64,000 nt of DNA, taken from NCBI GenBank assembly GCA_046309355.1, contig JBKCPL010000029.1, positions 73,402 to 137,401 of the forward strand, in the 5' to 3' direction. The position numbers and the translations under genes were made by a program. Below, piece after piece: positions 7,949-16,417 of this stretch; positions within the stretch are counted from its first letter, which is position 1, and each line of letters starts with the position of its first letter. The DNA comes from CAYSBE01 sp046309355. GTDB taxonomy: Bacteria > Bacteroidota > Bacteroidia > UKL13-3. The notes under the pieces were generated by a model. The model was given only the letters and a program-made list of their open reading frames with translations, was not told where the DNA came from and ran no database searches.

Positions 7949-10078
7949 ATGCACGTAGAAAAATTTTATTATGACAATTCCATTGTACGAAAATTCATGA
8001 TAGCGACCATGATTTTCGGAGTAGTAGGCATGGCTGTTGGGCTACTTATTGCTGTTCAGTTGTATGCTCCGGCAGCTAATTTGGGCAACCAATTTACATC
8101 CTTCGGTCGCATCAGGCCGTTGCACACCAATGCCATCATTTTCGCATTCGTGGGCAATGCCATTTTTGCCGGAGTGTACTATTCTCTTCAGCGCTTGTGT
8201 AAAGCCCGTATGTTTAGTGATGTATTAAGCACTATTCATTTTTGGGGATGGCAATTAATAATACTGCTGGCAGCCGTTACACTGCCGCTTGGCATTACCA
8301 GTTCAAAAGAATATGCCGAATTGGAATGGCCTATTGATATAATGATTGCCGGTGTGTGGGTAGTTTTTGGTATCAATATGATTGGTACCATTATTAAAAG
8401 ACGCGAAAAACAAATGTACGTGGCTATATGGTTTTACATTGCCACATTTGTAACTGTTGCCGTTCTGCACATTGTAAACTCTATCGAACTGCCGGTATCG
8501 CTCACCAAAAGTTACATGGTATACGCTGGTGTGCAGGATGCCCTGGTTCAATGGTGGTATGGCCACAATGCAGTAGCATTCTTTTTAACCACACCATTTT
8601 TAGGTTTGATGTATTATTACCTGCCCAAAGCAGCAGGGCGGCCGGTGTATTCATACAAACTTTCCATACTTCACTTCTGGTCACTTATATTTATTTACAT
8701 CTGGGCAGGTCCGCACCACTTGTTGTATTCGTCACTACCTGATTGGGCACAGTCGCTGGGTGTGGTATTTTCTATTATGCTCATAGCACCCTCATGGGGC
8801 GGTATGATAAACGGTTTGCTAACACTACGCGGTGCATGGGATAAAGTACGCGATGAGCCGGTTTTAAAAATGTTTGCTGTCGGAATAACAGCCTACGGTA
8901 TGGCAACATTTGAAGGTCCGTTGCTTTCGCTTAAAAACGTAAATGCCATTGCACACTTTACCGATTGGATTGTAGCACACGTACATGTTGGTGCACTGGG
9001 TTGGAACGGCTTGTTAACGTTTGCCATTATTTACTGGACAATACCTCGCATGTACAACACAACCATATACTCCAAGAAATTAATCAATACCCATTTCTGG
9101 TTGGCTACATTAGGTATTTTATTTTATGCCATACCCATGTACTGGTCAGGCTTCACACAAGGTTTAATGTGGAAAGAGTTTGCTGCTGACGGTACGCTGC
9201 AGTATCCTGAATTTTTGAAAATAACGATTCAAATTTTACCTCTTCACATCATGCGTTCGGTAGGTGGAACACTTTATCTGATCGGATTTATTATACTCAT
9301 CTACAACGTGGTAAAAACCATGCAACTGGGTACGTTTACGGCCAATGAGCCGGCCGAAGCTCAAGCCATTGAAAAATCAACATTGATTGGCAAAGGCGAT
9401 TTCTGGCATGCTGTACTTGAAAAGAAACCCTTAACCTTTACTGCACTTGCCATAGTAGCTGTACTCATTGGTGGTGCCATTGAAATGATTCCTACGTTTA
9501 CGATTAAATCCAACATACCTACCATAGCCAGTGTAAAACCTTATACACCCCTTGAATTGCAGGGCCGCGACTTATACATACGTGAAGGGTGTAATGCCTG
9601 CCATACACAATGGGTAAGGCCATTCCGCTCCGAAACAGAAAGGTATCAAGGCGAATATTCAAAAGCCGGTGAATTTGTATTCGATCATCCTTTTTTGTGG
9701 GGATCTAAAAGAACAGGGCCCGATTTGCATCGCTTAGGTGGTAAATATCCCGATAGCTGGCACTATTACCACATGATTGATCCTCAAAGTATGTCTCCGG
9801 GTTCAATTATGCCGGCCTACAACTGGCTGGCCGAGCAAGACCTCGATATGAGTACAACTCCTGCTAAAATCAATGCCATGCAAACCTTGGGTGTGCCATA
9901 CAGCAATGAAGAAGCAGATCAGGCCAATCGTTTATTGAAACAACAAGCAGAATTAATAAGTGATGGTCTTAAAAAAGAAGGTATAGCACTGGAGCCTCAA
10001 AAAGAGTTGATAGCTATGATTGCATACCTTCAGCGCTTAGGTGCCGATATCAAGAAAAGTCCAACTGCTAATAAATAG
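7949..10078 (+). CDS. ccoNO: Fused cbb3 cytochrome c oxidase subunits I and II (CcoN-CcoO)
   Basis: A 709-residue fusion. Residues 1 to about 470 are the heme-copper catalytic subunit CcoN: a low-spin heme ligand in RPLHTN (H59), CuB/active-site motifs WYGHNAVAFF (H206) and YIWAGPHHLLY (Y250, H256, H257), and heme ligands in AHVHVG (H344, H346). A linker and one membrane anchor lead into CcoO, a monoheme cytochrome c with EGCNACHTQWVRP (C548, C551, H552). The enzyme reduces O2 to water with high affinity and pumps protons in the inner membrane. CcoN and CcoO are separate genes in Proteobacteria, and the fused form is known in Bacteroidota. A 95-base gap separates it from ccoS. Confidence 0.96.
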   Translation: MHVEKFYYDNSIVRKFMIATMIFGVVGMAVGLLIAVQLYAPAANLGNQFTSFGRIRPLHTNAIIFAFVGNAIFAGVYYSLQRLCKARMFSDVLSTIHFWGWQLIILLAAVTLPLGITSSKEYAELEWPIDIMIAGVWVVFGINMIGTIIKRREKQMYVAIWFYIATFVTVAVLHIVNSIELPVSLTKSYMVYAGVQDALVQWWYGHNAVAFFLTTPFLGLMYYYLPKAAGRPVYSYKLSILHFWSLIFIYIWAGPHHLLYSSLPDWAQSLGVVFSIMLIAPSWGGMINGLLTLRGAWDKVRDEPVLKMFAVGITAYGMATFEGPLLSLKNVNAIAHFTDWIVAHVHVGALGWNGLLTFAIIYWTIPRMYNTTIYSKKLINTHFWLATLGILFYAIPMYWSGFTQGLMWKEFAADGTLQYPEFLKITIQILPLHIMRSVGGTLYLIGFIILIYNVVKTMQLGTFTANEPAEAQAIEKSTLIGKGDFWHAVLEKKPLTFTALAIVAVLIGGAIEMIPTFTIKSNIPTIASVKPYTPLELQGRDLYIREGCNACHTQWVRPFRSETERYQGEYSKAGEFVFDHPFLWGSKRTGPDLHRLGGKYPDSWHYYHMIDPQSMSPGSIMPAYNWLAEQDLDMSTTPAKINAMQTLGVPYSNEEADQANRLLKQQAELISDGLKKEGIALEPQKELIAMIAYLQRLGADIKKSPTANK

Positions 10079-10081
10079 TAT

Positions 10082-10273
10082 ATGAAACAGTTTCTTCAAG
10101 GCGTTACAGGTGTGGAGGGTTACCTGATATTCTCCATGATGGTGTTCCTCGTATTTTTCATAGGTCTTATTGTATGGGTTTACAAGGCCGACAAAAAGTA
10201 CATAACCGATTGTAAAAATATTCCCTTCCATAATTCAACACATAACTCAACCACTAATACCTCTCAACAATGA
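10082..10273 (+). CDS. ccoQ: cbb3 oxidase subunit CcoQ
   Basis: A 63-residue protein with one membrane helix (YLIFSMMVFLVFFIGLIVWV), then YKADKKY and a polar T/N/S-rich tail. Size and position between ccoNO and ccoP, 3 bases after the former and overlapping the latter by 4, identify CcoQ/FixQ, which stabilises the assembled cbb3 complex. The sequence alone would be weak evidence; the context is decisive. Confidence 0.88.
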   Translation: MKQFLQGVTGVEGYLIFSMMVFLVFFIGLIVWVYKADKKYITDCKNIPFHNSTHNSTTNTSQQ

Positions 10274-11130
10274 AAAAATTAGTTTTTGCCGCTATGGCTG
10301 TATCTTGGACCGGCACATCGTTTGCCGCTACCACTGAATCCGGAAGCAGCATAGGATTTCATGACATATTGTTCACTCTGATTATTCTACTGAGTTTTGT
10401 TATGCTTATTGTGGTATATACGCTGAAACAGGTAGTAACCATACTCAAGCACGAATCAACCGGACTACCTTATAGTTACGAATCCGAAACACAAACCTTT
10501 TGGGAAAAATTGCTTTCGCTTAAACCGCTTTCGGCCGAAAAAGATATTGATCTGGGTCACGATTATGATGGCATACGCGAGTTAAATAATCCTATTCCGC
10601 CATGGTTCAATGTACTGTTCTACGGAACCATATTTTTTGGCTTGGTATATCTGATGGTGTATCATGTTACCGATAGTGCACCGCTTCAGGCTGCTGAGTA
10701 TAAAAACGAACTGCTGGCAGCTCAAAAGCAAAAAGAAGAATATTTGAAATTAGCCGGTAATGCGATTGATGAAAATACAGTAAAGCTTGTTACTGATAAA
10801 GTTCAACTTGCTGAAGCCAAACAGGAATACACAACTCGCTGTGCTGCATGTCACGGCCAAAATGGTGAAGGGGGTGTAGGGCCAAATTTAACCGATGAAT
10901 ACTGGCTACATGGCGGAAGTATTAACGATGTATTTAAAACAATAAAATATGGGGTACCTGCTAAGGGTATGGTGCCTTGGCAAAATGCAATCAACCCTGT
11001 GAAAATGCAGGAACTGGCTAGTTTTATTCTTTCGTTGCAGGGCACTCATCCGGCCGGAGGCAAAGAACCTCAAGGTGAAAAATACCAGCCGTTGGCCGCG
11101 GCTCAGGTAAATACCATGAGCACGCCATAG
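10270..11130 (+). CDS. ccoP: cbb3 oxidase subunit III CcoP (single-heme form)
   Basis: A 286-residue membrane-anchored cytochrome c. It has an N-terminal hydrophobic segment that may be cleaved (SFAA), a second helix at about 32-52, the CcoP-typical HDYDGIRELNNPIPPW segment (97-112), a third helix, and one c-type heme site CAACHG (C191, C194, H195) with a downstream methionine in PAKGMVPW as the likely sixth ligand. It passes electrons from the quinol or cytochrome c pool to the catalytic subunit. Proteobacterial CcoP carries two heme c groups, and only one CXXCH is present here. It overlaps ccoQ by 4 bases. Confidence 0.94.
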   Translation: MKKLVFAAMAVSWTGTSFAATTESGSSIGFHDILFTLIILLSFVMLIVVYTLKQVVTILKHESTGLPYSYESETQTFWEKLLSLKPLSAEKDIDLGHDYDGIRELNNPIPPWFNVLFYGTIFFGLVYLMVYHVTDSAPLQAAEYKNELLAAQKQKEEYLKLAGNAIDENTVKLVTDKVQLAEAKQEYTTRCAACHGQNGEGGVGPNLTDEYWLHGGSINDVFKTIKYGVPAKGMVPWQNAINPVKMQELASFILSLQGTHPAGGKEPQGEKYQPLAAAQVNTMSTP

Positions 11131-11199
11131 CATGTTTAGTATCAACCTTACCTCATCCTACAGCTATAGCAACTGCTGTTTTACTTACAACGTATTCGT

Positions 11200-12630
11200 A
11201 TGATTAATCAAGCCATACCGGAAGCAGGCGAGCAATACAGAGACACGCTTTCGCTCGTTGATAAAAAAACAGGTAACCGAAACTGGATTTATCCTAAAAA
11301 ACCAAAAGGTGCGTTATACACTGGACGAACCTGGTTCAGTATTTTACTGATGATTTTACTGTTCAGCGGCCCGTTTATGAGGGTCAATGGCCATCCGCTT
11401 TTTCTATTGAACATTCTGGAACGAAAGTTCATCCTCTTTGGCATTCCTTTCTGGCCTCAGGATTTGCCGCTATTCGCTTTGGTCATGATTACGTTTGTAT
11501 TGTTCATCATTGTGTTTACAGTACTATTCGGCCGATTGTGGTGCGGCTGGGCATGTCCGCAAACCGTTTTTATGGAAATGCTGTTTCGTAAAATTGAATA
11601 CGTGCTGGAAGGCGATTATAAAAATCAGATGAAGCTGAATCAATCGTCCTGGAACATCAATAAAATAGTACGAAAATCTACTAAGCATCTCTTATTTCTT
11701 ATCCTTTCATTTGCTATTGCCAATACATTTCTGGCCTACCTCATCAGCATAGATGAATTAACAAAACTCATCGTTGACGGACCACTGTTGCATGTGGGAA
11801 CTTTTATGGCGCTGGCCATTTTTACGCTCGTTTTTTATGCCGTATTCAGCCGAATGCGTGAGATAGTGTGTATTGTGATATGCCCTTATGGACGATTACA
11901 AGGATTAATGCTAGACAAAAATTCTATTGTGGTGGCTTATGATTTTATTCGAGGCGAACCGCGTGGAATCAGAAAAAAGAATACCACAAACCAAACCGGT
12001 GATTGTGTAGATTGTCATCGGTGCGTGCAGGTATGTCCTACGGGCATCGATATACGAAACGGCACTCAACTCGAGTGTATAAACTGCACAGCGTGTATTG
12101 ATGAATGCAATGACGTTATGCGCAAAACACATCGACCTGAAGGCCTGATTCGTTATGCTTCCATGCATGAAATTACGAACGGAATAAAAAAAAGAATTAC
12201 CTGGCGAAGCGGAGCATATAGCTTAGTGTTATGTATTCTGATAGCAGTAGTCAGCTATCTTTTGCTTACACGAAGCGATATTGAAACTACTGTTTTACGC
12301 ACACCCGGTATGACGTACCAAAAACAAAGAAACAACAGCATCACCAACATGTATAATTTTGAGGTAATCAATAAAACATTTAAGGAACAACATGTAAAAC
12401 TGGTTGTATCTGAACCGAACGGTGCTGTAATGCGAATGGTAGACGGAACTGATCCTTCAACACTTGTATTGGGTGAAGACGGCATAGTTAAAGGCACATT
12501 TTTTATTGAAATGTCAGATACTGCCTTAAAACAAAATAATACACATGCTACATTAAATGTATACTCAAACGGTGAATGGGTTGAGTGTATTTCTACTAAC
12601 TTCGTAGGACCTGTTCAGTTCAAAAATTAA
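11200..12630 (+). CDS. ccoG: cbb3 oxidase accessory ferredoxin-like protein CcoG
   Basis: A 476-residue polytopic membrane protein of the CcoG/RdxA/FixG family. It has N-terminal helices, the CGWACPQ motif (115-121), CPYGR (228-232), and two 4Fe-4S clusters of the CxxCxxCxxxC type (C269, C272, C275, C279 and C293, C296, C299, C303). A C-terminal periplasmic Ig-like domain follows the last helix. CcoG has been reported to reduce Cu(II) to Cu(I) for cbb3 assembly. It lies 69 bases downstream of ccoP on the same strand, with no terminator between them. Confidence 0.94.
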   Translation: MINQAIPEAGEQYRDTLSLVDKKTGNRNWIYPKKPKGALYTGRTWFSILLMILLFSGPFMRVNGHPLFLLNILERKFILFGIPFWPQDLPLFALVMITFVLFIIVFTVLFGRLWCGWACPQTVFMEMLFRKIEYVLEGDYKNQMKLNQSSWNINKIVRKSTKHLLFLILSFAIANTFLAYLISIDELTKLIVDGPLLHVGTFMALAIFTLVFYAVFSRMREIVCIVICPYGRLQGLMLDKNSIVVAYDFIRGEPRGIRKKNTTNQTGDCVDCHRCVQVCPTGIDIRNGTQLECINCTACIDECNDVMRKTHRPEGLIRYASMHEITNGIKKRITWRSGAYSLVLCILIAVVSYLLLTRSDIETTVLRTPGMTYQKQRNNSITNMYNFEVINKTFKEQHVKLVVSEPNGAVMRMVDGTDPSTLVLGEDGIVKGTFFIEMSDTALKQNNTHATLNVYSNGEWVECISTNFVGPVQFKN

Positions 12631-12671
12631 CTTGCCTCATTTACCGAAAGAATGAAATATTCCATAGCACA

Positions 12672-13106
12672 ATGAAATTAAACTGGGGACATAAACTTGT
12701 TGTATTCATGATTATTTTCATGCTATTCATCACCATACTAGTTGTAGTAATGTCACGTCAGCATGTATCGTTGGTAGAAACCAACTACTACGAACGCGGC
12801 ATGAACTATGAAAACGAATTACGTAAGCACGAAAAAACCAAAGGACTGATTCACACTTTGGAATACAATGCCGCTAAAGCGCAAATTGTATTTACCAGTG
12901 CAATGGGCGGAAACATAAGCGGTACAGCTAAATTTTACCGACCGAACGACAGCGACCAGGACTTTGACAAACCGTTTACACTAAACGAATACGGAGCTTG
13001 CACGTTAAGTACAGTGGGTATGCAAAGAGGCATTTGGCGGCTTACTATGGAATGGCAATTACATACAGATACAATGGCTACTACAAAAGATTTTTACATT
13101 CAATGA
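12672..13106 (+). CDS. ccoH: FixH/CcoH family protein
   Basis: A 144-residue protein with one N-terminal membrane helix (residues about 9-28) followed by a periplasmic domain beginning VSLVETNYYERGMNYE. The ...NYYxKxxxY motif right after the helix is typical of FixH/CcoH. CcoH is a small subunit needed for stability of the cbb3 complex. The stop codon overlaps the next start by 4 bases (ATGA). Confidence 0.88.
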   Translation: MKLNWGHKLVVFMIIFMLFITILVVVMSRQHVSLVETNYYERGMNYENELRKHEKTKGLIHTLEYNAAKAQIVFTSAMGGNISGTAKFYRPNDSDQDFDKPFTLNEYGACTLSTVGMQRGIWRLTMEWQLHTDTMATTKDFYIQ

Positions 13107-13813
13107 TACTTTGGACGGCATTCATTACGGGCCTTATTGGCAGCTTACATTGTGTAGGCATGTGTGGTCCGATAGCACTCGCACTTCCGGTAGGAAATCA
13201 ACCCAGATGGCGACAGATAAGTGGTAAAGCTGCATATAACATTGGCCGAATTACTACCTACAGCCTTATGGGATTTTTGCTTGGCACGTTTGGTTGGGGA
13301 CTTAAACTGGCCGGATTGCAGCAAGGCCTTAGCATAGCAGCCGGAGCAACAATCATACTGCTTGCATTAGCCGGAAACCGTAAAGCCGAAGTGTTTTTCC
13401 AAAAACCATACAGATGGTTAGTGGGCAACAGATTGCCAGCACTTTTCAAAAGTTCTACGGTTACGTCATTGTACGCCATAGGTTTGCTGAACGGTTTATT
13501 GCCTTGTGGTTTTGTGTATATAGGACTGATTGGTTCAGTGGCTACACAAAATGCCGTTCAGGGCGCATTGTACATGGTACTTTTTGGTTTGGGCACCGCA
13601 CCACTCATGTTTGCAGTTACCGTGGTGTCACATTTCATTTCTTCGGAGTTGCGCATTCGGTTAAACCGATACATTCCTGTAGCAGCGGTTATTATCGGTT
13701 GCTTATTTATTCTACGTGGAATGAACCTAGGAATTCCTTACCTGTCGCCACAATTAGACCAAACCGGCCAGGTAGTAAAGGAGTGCTGTACTCCTCAGGC
13801 AATGCATCACTAA
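13103..13813 (+). CDS. TauE/SafE-like (DsbD_2 type) membrane protein of the cbb3 cluster
   Basis: A 236-residue polytopic membrane protein beginning MILWTAFITGLIGSLHC. The duplicated motifs GLIGSLHCVGMCGPIALAL near the N-terminus and GLLNGLLPCGFVYIGL in the middle mark the sulfite exporter TauE/SafE or DsbD_2 transmembrane family, whose paired cysteine-proline helices can carry reducing equivalents or metals. The start chosen overlaps ccoH by 4 bases; a longer frame from 12998 would lie entirely inside ccoH. Position at the end of the cbb3 cluster suggests help with copper delivery or thiol reduction during oxidase maturation. The C-terminus carries a CC pair (KECCTPQ). It ends overlapping a convergent gene by 4 bases. 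Confidence 0.8.
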   Translation: MILWTAFITGLIGSLHCVGMCGPIALALPVGNQPRWRQISGKAAYNIGRITTYSLMGFLLGTFGWGLKLAGLQQGLSIAAGATIILLALAGNRKAEVFFQKPYRWLVGNRLPALFKSSTVTSLYAIGLLNGLLPCGFVYIGLIGSVATQNAVQGALYMVLFGLGTAPLMFAVTVVSHFISSELRIRLNRYIPVAAVIIGCLFILRGMNLGIPYLSPQLDQTGQVVKECCTPQAMHH

Positions 13814-14700
13814 ACGGGCTGATACACGAAGCACCGCATACTTATTGAACCCATATCAATTCCTTCATAGGTAAATGCAATGGCATCGTTTTTTTGCTGC
13901 ACACCATTTATATATAACATGGGTAGGTAGTGATCATTTGTAGGAACAGCAAGTTGTGCAGCCTTTCCCAATTTTGTATAGTGTATAAGTGACGTATGAT
14001 TGGTATCAATGAGTAAACGTTTTACGTTTTCGTCAAATTCGATGGCCCAGTCATACGCTTTGGCTGAGTTTGAATCCCACTTTATCATGCCAAGATTATG
14101 TACAATATTGCCACTTCCCACGATAAGCAATCCTTTAGTGCGCAGTGAGGCCAGTTGTGCAGCCATCTTATAATGCCATTCAGCAGGTTTGGTATAATCA
14201 ATGCTGAGCTGAAAGGTGGGTATATCGGCTTGAGGATACATGTGCCTTAAAATACTCCATGTTCCGTGATCAAATCCCATATCGGAATCTGCTTGCGCAT
14301 GAATACTACTAAGTTCATTTTTTACAAGTTCGGCAAAATCAGGGCTGCCGGGTGCCGGATACTTAATTCGGTATAATTCTTCCGCAAAACCTCCAAAATC
14401 ATAAATCGTTTTGGGCTGAGATGTAGATGCCACATACGTACCACGGGTTAGCCAGTGAGCTGATACAACGAGTATGGCTTTGGGTTTGGGTATGTGGTTT
14501 GCGAGTTTTGAAAGTGATTGGGTAAATGCATTGTCGGCTATGGCATTCATAGGCGAGCCATGACCAATAAAAATAGCGGGCATAACAGCGCTATCAGGTA
14601 TAAACTGATTGACCGTTTCATAAAATGTGTTTAATGGTATGACTTTATTCATCACTAATAGGCTGCTTAATTTTATAAACTGCTTACGTTTTAAATTCAT
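13810..14700 (-). CDS. DODA-type extradiol aromatic ring-opening dioxygenase (YgiD-like)
   Basis: A 296-residue protein. The core from residue 41 matches the class III extradiol dioxygenase/4,5-DOPA dioxygenase family, with metal and catalytic histidines in FIGHGSP (H47), SAHW (H82), DHGTWS (H145), NIVHNLG (H201) and NDHYLP (H257). The family opens catechol-type rings with Fe(II) or Zn(II); the natural substrate of YgiD homologues is uncertain. The first 40 residues are an extension with KRKQFIK followed by a short hydrophobic run, resembling a degenerate Tat signal, so export is possible. It overlaps the upstream gene by 4 bases (ATGA), and its stop overlaps the stop of the convergent TauE/SafE gene. 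Confidence 0.85.
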   Translation of the reverse strand: MNLKRKQFIKLSSLLVMNKVIPLNTFYETVNQFIPDSAVMPAIFIGHGSPMNAIADNAFTQSLSKLANHIPKPKAILVVSAHWLTRGTYVASTSQPKTIYDFGGFAEELYRIKYPAPGSPDFAELVKNELSSIHAQADSDMGFDHGTWSILRHMYPQADIPTFQLSIDYTKPAEWHYKMAAQLASLRTKGLLIVGSGNIVHNLGMIKWDSNSAKAYDWAIEFDENVKRLLIDTNHTSLIHYTKLGKAAQLAVPTNDHYLPMLYINGVQQKNDAIAFTYEGIDMGSISMRCFVYQPV

Positions 14701-15110
14701 TTCGACTTGTTTCCCTTTTTGTATTCAGTCAAATAAAGCAACGTTAAATCTTCATCGCGAAGCAATATTCGACCGGCTTCAAGATCATTGAATAATTTGT
14801 AAACGTGTGGCAAGCCATTGCGTGTTATCAGTGCACTTCCCGTTTCAGCTATATAGTTATAGTACCCTTGACTAGTGTCTGTTCCTCTGACAAATAAAAT
14901 ATTATCCGGATTCCACACCCAAATCCAATCAGGCTGTGCAGTACTTCCTTCATCAGGCAAGCTTTGTTCATCACACCATTTACTCTGTTTAACCTTTCCA
15001 GCTTCCTCTCTTTCAATCAAGCATTTTACTTTCCATGTTCCAATAAATGTTTGTGCATCTGCATGTGTGAGTGTAATAAAGAGGAAAACGTTTAGAAGAA
15101 GTGATTTCAT
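14697..15110 (-). CDS. Small secreted protein, lipocalin-like
   Basis: A 137-residue protein with a signal peptide (MKSLLLNVFLFITLTHADA, before Gln). The mature part starts TFIGTWKVKC, the G-x-W opening of a lipocalin-like or calycin barrel, and continues with beta-type alternation. I know no function for it. It is translationally coupled to the dioxygenase gene downstream, so it may take part in the same process in the envelope. The call of the barrel fold is tentative. Confidence 0.6.
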   Translation of the reverse strand: MKSLLLNVFLFITLTHADAQTFIGTWKVKCLIEREEAGKVKQSKWCDEQSLPDEGSTAQPDWIWVWNPDNILFVRGTDTSQGYYNYIAETGSALITRNGLPHVYKLFNDLEAGRILLRDEDLTLLYLTEYKKGNKSK

Positions 15111-15158
15111 CGCTAATTATTTTTAATTGTAATAATACAAAAACGATCATCAAAAATA

Positions 15159-15229
15159 AAGCGCAGCATTGCTGCTGCGCTTCAACCTAAACTATGAAAA
15201 CACCTTTACACTACCCTCAATGTAAAGGT
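15159..15229 (-). terminator. Tandem terminators after the marR-yceI unit
   Basis: Two inverted repeats: 15202-15229 (9-bp stem, 10-base loop) and 15159-15182 (perfect 10-bp GC-rich stem, 4-base loop), each followed on the - strand by T-rich sequence. They end the yceI transcript. Confidence 0.75.
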
Positions 15230-15244
15230 ATTTTCAGCTATGTA

Positions 15245-15859
15245 TTATTGGGCAACGATAAAAACTTTGATATTAAAATCGTTGTCGATGGCTTTGTCAC
15301 CAATATCAGCAAAGAATGATTTTGAACCGTAGCGTATATCGTACAACGTACGATCAATGTTAAAATCAGCTTTTGCTGTTACTTTACCCTTGTTAATTAC
15401 AACCAGTGCCGGAAACTGCACTTCTTTTGTAATTCCTTTTACCGTAAGGTCAGCAGCAATGGTGTAGTTGTCTTTACCTTCACTGGCTTTTGCTCCGGCT
15501 ATGGGTGTAGCACTTTTTATTTTAAGAACTGCAGTCGGGTGTTTTTCTACAGAGAAAAAATCATCCGATTTTAAATGTCCTACCAATTTTGACTTCCACT
15601 CACCGGTCAGGTCAGTGTTGTCTATGGTAGTCATGTTCATGGTAAACGTGCCGCCTGTTAATTTGTTTTGATCTACATTAATTTCTCCGGTTTGAAACTG
15701 CACTGAACCAAAATGTTCGCCAGTTACTTTTTTGGCATGCCACTTAATGGTGCTTTCCTTTGAATTGATTTTCAGTGATGTAGCTGTTTTTCCCGGAGGA
15801 GTTGCAGTGGCCAGCAAACCCAGTGCTGCCAGTGCAAGTGTTAAAATTGACTTTTTCAT
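15245..15859 (-). CDS. YceI family periplasmic protein
   Basis: A 204-residue protein with a signal peptide ending in TATA and a YceI lipocalin-like barrel. Visible family features are STIKWHAKKVTGEHFGSV near the N-terminus, MTTIDNTDLTGEWKSKLVGHLKSDDFF in the middle, and DFNIDRTLYDIRYGS with a C-terminal hydrophobic strand. YceI proteins bind polyisoprenoids or other amphiphiles in the periplasm. Its start overlaps the marR stop by 4 bases, so the two are co-translated. A MarR-YceI pairing suggests regulation by a small amphiphilic or phenolic ligand, which is inference. Confidence 0.92.
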   Translation of the reverse strand: MKKSILTLALAALGLLATATPPGKTATSLKINSKESTIKWHAKKVTGEHFGSVQFQTGEINVDQNKLTGGTFTMNMTTIDNTDLTGEWKSKLVGHLKSDDFFSVEKHPTAVLKIKSATPIAGAKASEGKDNYTIAADLTVKGITKEVQFPALVVINKGKVTAKADFNIDRTLYDIRYGSKSFFADIGDKAIDNDFNIKVFIVAQ

Positions 15860-16320
15860 GGTTGTATGTGTATTCTTAATTTATCGAGTAATGTGTTTAA
15901 TTGTATGGCTTCGCGTTCCGACAATCCGCAAAGTTTTGCATTCATGACTGTAAGTTGGGGGTCAATTTTACTTAACAATTTAAGCCCCTTCTTGTTTATG
16001 GAAACATTTACCTGCCTGCGGTCTTGGTCACACGCATTGCGCACAACCAGCTTGCATACCAGTAACTTGTCTATTAATCGAGAGGCATTAGACATTTTAT
16101 CAAGCATACGTTCCTGCACTACCGTTACGGTTACCGGCTGAGGATACGAGCCACGTAGAATGCGTAACACGTTGTATTGCTGTGGTGACAATCCGAATTC
16201 TTTAAAAAAACGAATCTGATGCGTTCCTATTTGATTGGTTGTATACATCAGATTAACCAATGCTTTTTCGTGTTCGCTGTTAAACTTATCTTGTTTTATG
16301 GCTTGTGTAATCGGTAACAT
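15856..16320 (-). CDS. MarR family transcriptional regulator
   Basis: 154 residues from the ATG at 16320. A further in-frame ATG at 16347 lies upstream of the -7 box of a good promoter, so it cannot be the start. The protein has the MarR winged-helix layout: an N-terminal helix, FGLSPQQYNVLRIL, the recognition region MLDKMSNASRLIDKL, and the wing ACDQDRRQVNVSINKKG with the DxR motif. MarR proteins repress nearby genes until a small ligand binds. It is the first gene of the marR-yceI unit, and a 12-base palindrome in its promoter is a probable autoregulatory operator. Confidence 0.93.
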   Translation of the reverse strand: MLPITQAIKQDKFNSEHEKALVNLMYTTNQIGTHQIRFFKEFGLSPQQYNVLRILRGSYPQPVTVTVVQERMLDKMSNASRLIDKLLVCKLVVRNACDQDRRQVNVSINKKGLKLLSKIDPQLTVMNAKLCGLSEREAIQLNTLLDKLRIHIQP

Positions 16321-16328
16321 GTAGACCG

Positions 16329-16358
16329 CAAATATATGTATATACATTTATTGTACAA
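16329..16358 (-). promoter_or_regulatory. Promoter of marR-yceI
   Basis: On the - strand, TTG (16356-16358), a 19-base spacer and TATATTTG (16329-16336) match the Bacteroidota sigma-ABfr consensus TTG-N19-TAnnTTTG exactly. Transcription would start near 16326, giving a leader of about 6 bases before the ATG at 16320. Confidence 0.85.
16336..16347. promoter_or_regulatory. Palindromic MarR operator candidate
   Basis: The perfect 12-base palindrome ATGTATATACAT overlaps the first base of the -7 box and fills part of the spacer of the marR promoter. A bound MarR dimer there would block sigma contact. A direct repeat AACATATT (16358-16365 and 16373-16380) lies just upstream. Confidence 0.6.
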
Positions 16359-16417
16359 ACATATTATGTAGTAACATATTTTTCTACTGGCTATGAGAAC
16401 GTTAATTTTAATCTGAA

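Noticed and set aside
8428..8742. 104-residue frame inside ccoNO
   Set aside because: It is an out-of-frame shadow of a conserved membrane protein.
16321..16347. Longer MarR N-terminus starting at 16347
   Set aside because: That ATG lies upstream of the predicted transcription start and inside the operator palindrome.
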